Shown here piece by piece: positions 59,065 to 64,000 of a DNA stretch of 64,000 nucleotides. Source of the stretch: Enterococcus saccharolyticus subsp. saccharolyticus (GTDB lineage Bacteria > Bacillota > Bacilli > Lactobacillales > Enterococcaceae); the NCBI RefSeq assembly GCF_029023825.1, contig NZ_CP118957.1, positions 1,147,501 to 1,211,500 of the forward strand, in the 5' to 3' direction. Made by a program: the position numbers and the translations under genes. The notes below the pieces were generated by a model. It was not told where the DNA came from and did no database searches. It saw only the letters and a list, made by a program, of their open reading frames with translations. Each line of letters opens with the position of its first letter. Positions within the stretch are counted from its first letter, which is position 1.

Positions 59065-59631
59065 TTGACTTTTAAGAAGAAAAAGATTAGAGGTTGGAAA
59101 AGAAGAAAACGAGCTATTGAAAATTGGAAGCAATGAAATCTAATCTTAGATAAAGACTTGTTAATAGATGATTCTAGAGATTATGTTAAAATCTGGATTG
59201 CACCTTTTTATACTCTGGATGAATATGATTTACCTTATTGGTATAAACAGCTATTGTTAGATGCTTTGATAGAAATCTATCATTCATGGCAAACGGAGAT
59301 AGATTCGTTAAATAGAAAGTACTATCTAAAAATTTGGTTGTTTGAAAAGAATTTTATGCGCTCACAAGTTGTGGTTGCAATAGATGATTTTCTACATTTT
59401 TATGATAATTCTTTTGGTTATTTGATGAATGTAAAGAAATTACCAGTAGAACTAAGAACTAAAAAGAGTGGAATGTTTAGTTGGTCCCAAGGTTCTATTG
59501 TAACTACCCTTACCGAATTAGAATTGACTAGTTATTATTCTCAAAAAGAAATTTCTCAACTAAAAAAATCAGCGTATTTAACAAAAGATGATACGTATTT
59601 TATCAAAGAAGAGATTGTTTGGATTAATTAG
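59065..59631 (+). pseudogene. Unidentified gene interrupted by a nonsense codon
   Basis: A TTG behind GAGGTAAGG opens a basic N-terminus (FKKKKIRGWKRRKRAIENWK) that reaches an in-frame TGA at 59134-59136. The same frame then continues for about 165 codons (DYVKIWIAPFYTLDEYDLPYW, YLKIWLFEKNF, SWSQGSIVTTLTELELTSYY). The continuous frame on both sides suggests a single inactivating mutation, unless translation restarts at a TTG near 59158. The protein is soluble and of no family that I recognise. It lies next to the IS element. Confidence 0.6.
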
Positions 59632-59655
59632 AAAACATTTATTTAAAAATTTCAT

Positions 59656-59676
59656 TTGTCAAATTAAGTTAGACAA
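59656..59676 (+). repeat. IS30-type inverted repeat, left
   Basis: Begins TTGTCAAATTAAG and ends TTAGACAA. It overlaps the last codons of the transposase gene by its position at the element edge. Confidence 0.8.
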
Positions 59677-60618
59677 ATCATCTGGTTTTATATTTCTCAA
59701 AAATATTTCCATCGGTGTTTGATACTTTAGAGATTTTCTTGGGATGTGATTTCGTTTGGAAGCAACAGCTTGAATAAATGATTCTGATACTTCATTGAAG
59801 TCCATGGCTTTAACTAATCCATCACGACGTAATAATCCATTTGAATGTTCATTTAGAGCGCGTTGTGACGGGGTGCCTGGATCCGCAAAATAAATATCAA
59901 TATCATTTTGATTTCCCATAGCTTTCCAATTTGAAAATTCTTTCCCACAGTCAAACGTAATTGATTTAAACAGATGTTTAGGAACCGTTTGAAACCAATG
60001 ATTAATTCGATTTTCAATGTCCATTGCCTGTCTACCGGCTGGCTTCAATGTAATAATCACTTTTGACAAACGTTCCACCAATGTAATAACAGCACTTTTG
60101 TGTTTTCGACCGACAATAGTGTCTCCTTCAAGATGGCCAAATTCGTTTTCAAATTCTGGGTGCTTCTTGATTCGCTCATGTATACTGCGCCGAAAAGCTT
60201 GTTTCCCACGTTTTTCTTGGTGTCCATTTGGTTTTCGTTTGCCTTTCATAGGCAAATCATGCACATTAAATGCGCCAGTTTGAAACATTCGATACAGTGT
60301 ACGAACTGAACAATCAAGTTTCATTTCCGAGCGGCCGACAATCACATCCGGTGTCCACCCTTGAACAACCCTCTTTTGAACATATTCTTTTTGTTCCTCT
60401 GGTAAAACAATCGAGCGTCTACCACAGCGTTTTTTGTTTTCTTTGTATTGTTGATAGTAGTTCAGTATCGTAGCACCAGTTTTCAAAAATTGATACACGT
60501 TATGAATCGTTTGTCGCGCACGTCCTAAGCATTGCGCAGTTTTGGCAACGGATTGATTATTTTTGAAATAAGACTCTATGATTACTAATTCGTCTGTTGT
60601 AAGATGGTTATAGGTCAT
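59659..60618 (-). CDS. IS30-family transposase
   Basis: 319 residues, ATG start behind AAGGAGTGAG. The N-terminal helix-turn-helix (HLTTDELVIIESYFKNNQSV, LGRARQTIHNVYQFL) is followed by the IS30 DDE domain: HLEGDTIVGRKH, SITFDCGKEFSNW and the terminal Glu in ALNEHSNGLLRR. The frame and all three acidic residues are intact, so the enzyme may be active. The stop codon lies at the left inverted repeat. Confidence 0.94.
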   Translation of the reverse strand: MTYNHLTTDELVIIESYFKNNQSVAKTAQCLGRARQTIHNVYQFLKTGATILNYYQQYKENKKRCGRRSIVLPEEQKEYVQKRVVQGWTPDVIVGRSEMKLDCSVRTLYRMFQTGAFNVHDLPMKGKRKPNGHQEKRGKQAFRRSIHERIKKHPEFENEFGHLEGDTIVGRKHKSAVITLVERLSKVIITLKPAGRQAMDIENRINHWFQTVPKHLFKSITFDCGKEFSNWKAMGNQNDIDIYFADPGTPSQRALNEHSNGLLRRDGLVKAMDFNEVSESFIQAVASKRNHIPRKSLKYQTPMEIFLRNIKPDDLSNLI

Positions 60619-60685
60619 TTGTACTCACTCCTTAATAATTCTTTGGTCGGAACTATTTTGAGTGTAGCACAAATGATCTTTTTAG

Positions 60686-60706
60686 TTGTCTAGCTTAATT
60701 TTACAA
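60686..60706 (-). repeat. IS30-type inverted repeat, right
   Basis: TTGTCTAGCTTAATT... ending TTACAA; it is the imperfect inverse of the left end. Confidence 0.8.
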
Positions 60707-60846
60707 TCGACGAAATAAAAAAACATTCTATAAATTTTTTCGTATCTTACTATGAAAAAATAAAACAAGATGAAAAGCTATCTATTGCTTTTATACTGCT
60801 GAAAAGCTAAACTAATGAGAGAAAAAGAAAGGGGAATAAATAAAAG

Positions 60847-61782
60847 ATGTTACAAACAAATTTTGTTGATTATACTTTTGAAAATCCATTGATGAATGCT
60901 TCTGGTGTTCATTGTATGACAGATAAAGAATTAGATGAACTATCTGCGTCTAAGGCAGGAGCTTTTGTTACTAAAAGTACTACAATTAATCTTCGTGAAG
61001 GCAATCCTTCTCCACGTTATTACGATGTACCACTAGGTAGTATCAATTCTATGGGGTTACCTAATCTAGGTTTGCAATATTATTTAGATTATGCAATTGA
61101 TCGTCAAGATAAATTTGACGCGCCAATCTTCTTTTCAATTGCTGGAATGAGTGTAGCGGAAAACATTGAAATGTTGGAAGTGATTCAAGCAAGTGATTTT
61201 AATGGGGTGACAGAATTAAACTTATCTTGTCCAAACGTTCCAGGGAAACCACAAGTTGCTTATGATTTTCCATTAACAGAAGAAATTTTGACAAAGGTTT
61301 TCTCTTTCTTTACAAAACCACTAGGAATAAAACTGCCTCCTTATTTTGATTTAGCACATTTCGATGAAATGGCAGCAATTTTAAATAAATTTCCATTAAC
61401 TTATGTTAACTCAATTAACTCTGTTGGGAATGGTTTATATATTGATGTTGAACAAGAATCAGTAGTGATTAAACCTAAAGACGGCTTTGGTGGTATTGGT
61501 GGCGAGTATATTAAACCCACTGCTTTAGCTAATGTTCGTGCGTTTTATACACGTTTAAACCCAAGTATTAAAATTGTCGGTACAGGAGGTATTCGTAACG
61601 GGCAAGATGCGTTTGAACATCTATTGTGCGGGGCAACTATGCTGCAAATCGGAACAGAGCTTCATAAAGAAGGTCCTGCTATTTTCGATCGTATTGCTGC
61701 AGAACTAGAAGCTATTATGGAAGAAAAAGGCTACGAAACAATCGATGAATTTCGTGGGAAACTAAAATCTATTACTGATTAA
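60847..61782 (+). CDS. pyrD: Dihydroorotate oxidase, class 1A
   Basis: 311 residues, start ATG with AAAGGGG about 13 nt upstream. The catalytic Cys is in [13 protein letters not shown] (class 1; class 2 enzymes have Ser), with FMN-site motifs [34 protein letters not shown] and [21 protein letters not shown]. Class 1A enzymes are soluble homodimers that oxidise dihydroorotate to orotate with fumarate as acceptor. No pyrK subunit is adjacent, in line with class 1A. It is probably co-transcribed with the GNAT 11 bp downstream. Confidence 0.94.
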   Translation: MLQTNFVDYTFENPLMNASGVHCMTDKELDELSASKAGAFVTKSTTINLREGNPSPRYYDVPLGSINSMGLPNLGLQYYLDYAIDRQDKFDAPIFFSIAGMSVAENIEMLEVIQASDFNGVTELNLSCPNVPGKPQVAYDFPLTEEILTKVFSFFTKPLGIKLPPYFDLAHFDEMAAILNKFPLTYVNSINSVGNGLYIDVEQESVVIKPKDGFGGIGGEYIKPTALANVRAFYTRLNPSIKIVGTGGIRNGQDAFEHLLCGATMLQIGTELHKEGPAIFDRIAAELEAIMEEKGYETIDEFRGKLKSITD

Positions 61783-61793
61783 GAGGCAAATCA

Positions 61794-62297
61794 ATGAGAT
61801 TTAGATTAGCAACAATAGAAGACTTACCTTCTTTAATGAGTATTATTAATGATGCGATTCAAGTTTTACATGAGCAAGGTTCTCCTCAATGGCAAAATGG
61901 TTATGGCCCGAATGAAGAGAAGTTGCGTAAAGACATTGAGGCTAAAACAATGTATGTGTTAGAAGAGTCAACGATTTTAGCGTTGGGTGCATTAATCCCA
62001 GGAATCGATCCTGTTTATACAGCGATTGAAGGTACATGGGAAGGTGGTTCTTCTTATATGTCGATTCATCGTATTGCTGTAGCAAAACAAGCTTCGGGTA
62101 AAGGATTAGCGAAAACACTATTGCAGCATTTAGTGATGGAAAGCCAGAAACAGGGAATTAGTGATGTTCGTATTGACACGCATGCGTTGAACAAAGGAAT
62201 GCAGAAGGCGATTTTAGATACAGGTTTTCATTATCGAGGAGTTGTTTATTTCCCTATTCCAGATGGAAAGAGATACGCATATCAAAAAATGGGGTGA
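61794..62297 (+). CDS. GNAT-family N-acetyltransferase
   Basis: 167 residues, start ATG behind AGAGGCAAATC. FRLATIEDLPSLMSIINDAI at the start, the acetyl-CoA loop VAKQASGKGLAKTLLQHLV, and DTHALNKGMQKAILDTGFHYRG near the end are GNAT features. The substrate is unknown. It is close behind pyrD on the same strand. Confidence 0.88.
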   Translation: MRFRLATIEDLPSLMSIINDAIQVLHEQGSPQWQNGYGPNEEKLRKDIEAKTMYVLEESTILALGALIPGIDPVYTAIEGTWEGGSSYMSIHRIAVAKQASGKGLAKTLLQHLVMESQKQGISDVRIDTHALNKGMQKAILDTGFHYRGVVYFPIPDGKRYAYQKMG

Positions 62298-62302
62298 AAA
62301 AA

Positions 62303-62342
62303 GATAGGAAAATCCTTGTTTAGGGATATTTCCTTTTCTTTT
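62303..62342 (+). terminator. Intrinsic terminator
   Basis: AGGAAA-ATCC pairs with GGAT-TTTCCT, followed by TTTCTTTTT. Confidence 0.75.
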
Positions 62343-62438
62343 TGCGTACTTATTAGTGAAACACTTTAAAAAACGGGGGAATTTATTTTATAATGGTTTT
62401 AACTAAAATAAAAAATAAATAGTACGAAAGGAACGCTT

Positions 62439-64000
62439 ATGAAGAATAACTTAAAACTAAAACGTGCATTAGCTGCGTTCAGTATTGCGCTTCTTTTGAT
62501 GTCTAACACTGCGCCAGTTTTGTCTGACGTTGCAGCAACAATTAGCAGTAGTGAACAAACCGCAAATGTAGAAACAGCGTCGGTGGACACAACCACCGAT
62601 ACCGGTACAGTAGAAACGACTGACACAACAGAGACAATAGAAACAACCGTTGAGCAAGTGGAAGGAACAATATCTAGTACTGAAGAATCAAGTTCTAGTA
62701 GTGAAGAATCCACAAGTAGCGAGGAGTCATCATCTTCTGAAAGTGATTCATCATCAGTAGAAGTAATTCCTCCAGTGGACCCGTCTGAACCAGAACCATC
62801 TCAAGAAGAAACGCCGGATTCTACTACCAGTGAGTCAACATCATCATCTTCTGAGACAATAGATTTTTCTACAAATTCAAGTGAATCAAGTTCTCATAAT
62901 AATAATGGAAATAGCGGGCAACAAAAACCGACTGAGTCAACGAAACAACCCGAAAAACAAAAAGAAGATAAAAAAAATCAGCCCCCTAAAAAACAAGAAG
63001 AGAAAAAAGTAGCAAAAAAACAGCCGAAAGAATCTACACCTGTTACCAAAGAACAAAAAAATCAAGTAACAGCTAATAATTCTATTCCATCTAATCAAGT
63101 TTTACCTAATACGCCATTATTTATCGGTCCAAGTATCTCTGATTCCAAAACTTCATTAGATAGCCGTTTGGTAACGAATAATATTTCATCTTCTGATTTA
63201 AATGGGTATGAATTACCGCTATTAGATTCGTTTAAAGATCAACGTTCTGCGGCGTTAGTGGTTGAAGCGTTGTCGCAATTACAAGCAGAATATAAAAAAG
63301 ACGCCAAAGGTCCTGAAGCTTTTGATAATCTATATTTACCAGTTTATGTTTATGACAAAGTTTTTGGTAAAAAATTAGGCAATAGTTATGAAGATATTCG
63401 TCATTCTGGCACAGCAGTTGCAATAAAGGATGCAGTACCAGGAGATATTTTCTTATGGGAAACGAATAAAAAAGTCACTCAAGCAGCTATTTATCTTGGG
63501 CAAGATCGTTTTATTATGGCAGATGAAGAATTTAGCAAACAACAAGTTCCATCTCGTGTGAATGATGACGTGAAAGACGAAAAAGATGAAAAAGACGAGA
63601 AGCAAACGGATAAAAAAGAAAAAGAAGTGGTTCCAGGAGTGGGTGTTTTCAAACTTCAAACGAATGAAGACGAGAAAGAAAAAGATGCACCAACAGCTTC
63701 TCAAGCGGCAAATAGTTATAAAGAACAACCAACAACAGCTATTCATTTTTCTGCGAATGACCAATTAACAAGTCATGGTAAAGAATTAATCAAAGGTTAT
63801 GCAGCTTCTTTCGATTTTAGAGAAAATGCAGCAACGCAACGGTTTATTGAGCAAATTGGCGAATCTGCTAGAGAGCTAGGACTGAAATATGATGTATTTG
63901 CTTCGGTTATGATTGCACAAGCGATTCTTGAAAGTGGTTCAGGAACAAGCGGTTTATCTACAGGTCCTTATTATAATTTGTTTGGTGTAAAAGGTAGTCA
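62439..64000 (+). CDS. Secreted Ser-rich peptidoglycan hydrolase with GH73 glucosaminidase domain (partial, 5' end)
   Basis: At least 520 codons, open to the right edge; ATG behind AAAGGAACGCTT. A signal peptide (MKNNLKLKRALAAFSIALLL...) is cleaved near VLSDVAA. Residues about 45-155 are a Ser/Thr/Glu-rich linker, and about 165-210 are Lys/Gln/Pro-rich. At about 260-370 an NlpC/P60-like fold is suggested by AVPGDIFLWETNKKVTQAAIYLG, but the usual catalytic Cys is not obvious. A charged KDE-repeat linker follows (about 375-400). The GH73 domain starts at about 455, with catalytic Glu in AQAILESGSGTSG. This resembles AtlA-type enterococcal glucosaminidases with a T/E-rich N-terminus; LysM repeats may follow outside the window. 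Confidence 0.88.
   Translation, partial: MKNNLKLKRALAAFSIALLLMSNTAPVLSDVAATISSSEQTANVETASVDTTTDTGTVETTDTTETIETTVEQVEGTISSTEESSSSSEESTSSEESSSSESDSSSVEVIPPVDPSEPEPSQEETPDSTTSESTSSSSETIDFSTNSSESSSHNNNGNSGQQKPTESTKQPEKQKEDKKNQPPKKQEEKKVAKKQPKESTPVTKEQKNQVTANNSIPSNQVLPNTPLFIGPSISDSKTSLDSRLVTNNISSSDLNGYELPLLDSFKDQRSAALVVEALSQLQAEYKKDAKGPEAFDNLYLPVYVYDKVFGKKLGNSYEDIRHSGTAVAIKDAVPGDIFLWETNKKVTQAAIYLGQDRFIMADEEFSKQQVPSRVNDDVKDEKDEKDEKQTDKKEKEVVPGVGVFKLQTNEDEKEKDAPTASQAANSYKEQPTTAIHFSANDQLTSHGKELIKGYAASFDFRENAATQRFIEQIGESARELGLKYDVFASVMIAQAILESGSGTSGLSTGPYYNLFGVKGS

Larger units (their letters stand above)
59656..60706 (-). mobile_element. IS30-family insertion sequence, about 1.05 kb
   Basis: Bounded by 21-bp terminal inverted repeats that match at 19 of 21 positions when aligned. 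One transposase gene fills the element on the minus strand. Size and protein motifs resemble IS30 relatives known from enterococci such as IS1062 and IS6770. Two or three bases flanking each end (CAT / TCG) are not identical, so a simple target duplication is not evident. Confidence 0.85.

Noticed and set aside
58112..60846. Intact prophage or integrative element
   Set aside because: The integrase is broken and truncated, and no structural, replication or conjugation genes are present.
62469..62713. Minus-strand open frames opposite the Ser-rich stalk and KDE linker of the glucosaminidase
   Set aside because: They arise from repetitive codons of the real gene on the other strand and have no ribosome sites.

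Overview
The window is AT-rich, with strong AGGAGG-type ribosome-binding sites, many short intrinsic terminators, and single genes or small operons on both strands. Gene content fits a Lactobacillales chromosome close to Enterococcus: a class 1A dihydroorotate oxidase, a fused glutamine SBP-permease, a comEB-comEC-holA-rpsT block, Pit/DUF47, a LysM-3D wall protein, an AtlA-like glucosaminidase and an IS30-family element resembling enterococcal IS30 relatives. Species cannot be fixed from sequence alone. No tRNA, rRNA or CRISPR array was seen.

Layout. 1-5.1 kb: small membrane proteins (one behind a promoter with two LexA-like boxes), an APH-fold kinase, a DUF4153 membrane protein, two GNATs and DUF2200. 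5.2-6.2 kb: a decayed MetE-like gene. 6.2-10.1 kb: DUF6054, tag, an iron-type alcohol dehydrogenase and a PAS/degenerate-GGDEF/EAL protein. 10.4-13.7 kb: glutamine-type ABC transporter plus aminotransferase. 14-19.5 kb: LysM-3D protein with a structured leader, ACT/PFL pair, HAD phosphatase, ComEA, MOP flippase. 19.6-24.8 kb: carbohydrate region with clear decay (an aldo/keto reductase fragment joined to the tail of a GH32 sucrase), an esterase, a GH13 glucosidase, a 5'-nucleotidase-like enzyme and two further gene remnants. 24.8-29 kb: complete beta-glucoside operon (RAT/terminator, EIIBCA, GH1, LicT). 29-33.7 kb: PucR regulator facing a transporter/amidohydrolase pair. 33.7-42.3 kb: TerC, Sel1 protein, a membrane-anchored metalloprotease resembling the anthrax lethal factor catalytic domain, a tandem-MerR regulator facing a VOC protein, RpiR facing a Gfo/Idh oxidoreductase, and a zinc ADH. 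42.6-51.1 kb: comEB-comEC-holA, rpsT, pit-DUF47, uppP, a histidine phosphatase and a glyoxalase-II-like hydrolase. 51.3-57.6 kb: lipoprotein, orphan holin, nuclease-helicase, HxlR regulator facing a formaldehyde-detoxification pair, YajQ. 57.8-60.8 kb: DUF59, then mobile debris (direct repeats, frameshifted integrase fragment, nonsense-interrupted gene, intact IS30-type element). 60.8-64 kb: pyrD, a GNAT and the start of a Ser-rich secreted glucosaminidase that runs off the window.

How the parts work together. Catabolic modules each carry a local regulator: LicT for beta-glucosides, PucR for the amidohydrolase pair, RpiR for the Gfo/Idh gene, HxlR for the adhC/estD pair. Competence DNA-uptake genes are split: comEA lies about 25 kb from comEB-comEC. 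Several loci are decaying, which suggests reductive evolution of carbohydrate and methionine metabolism.

I did not find an unambiguous new multi-gene system. The most interesting leads are the lethal-factor-like protease, the EAL protein with a dead GGDEF domain, the SOS-like promoter over a 71-residue membrane protein, the structured leader of the LysM-3D gene, and the hairpin that covers the start of the integrase remnant.
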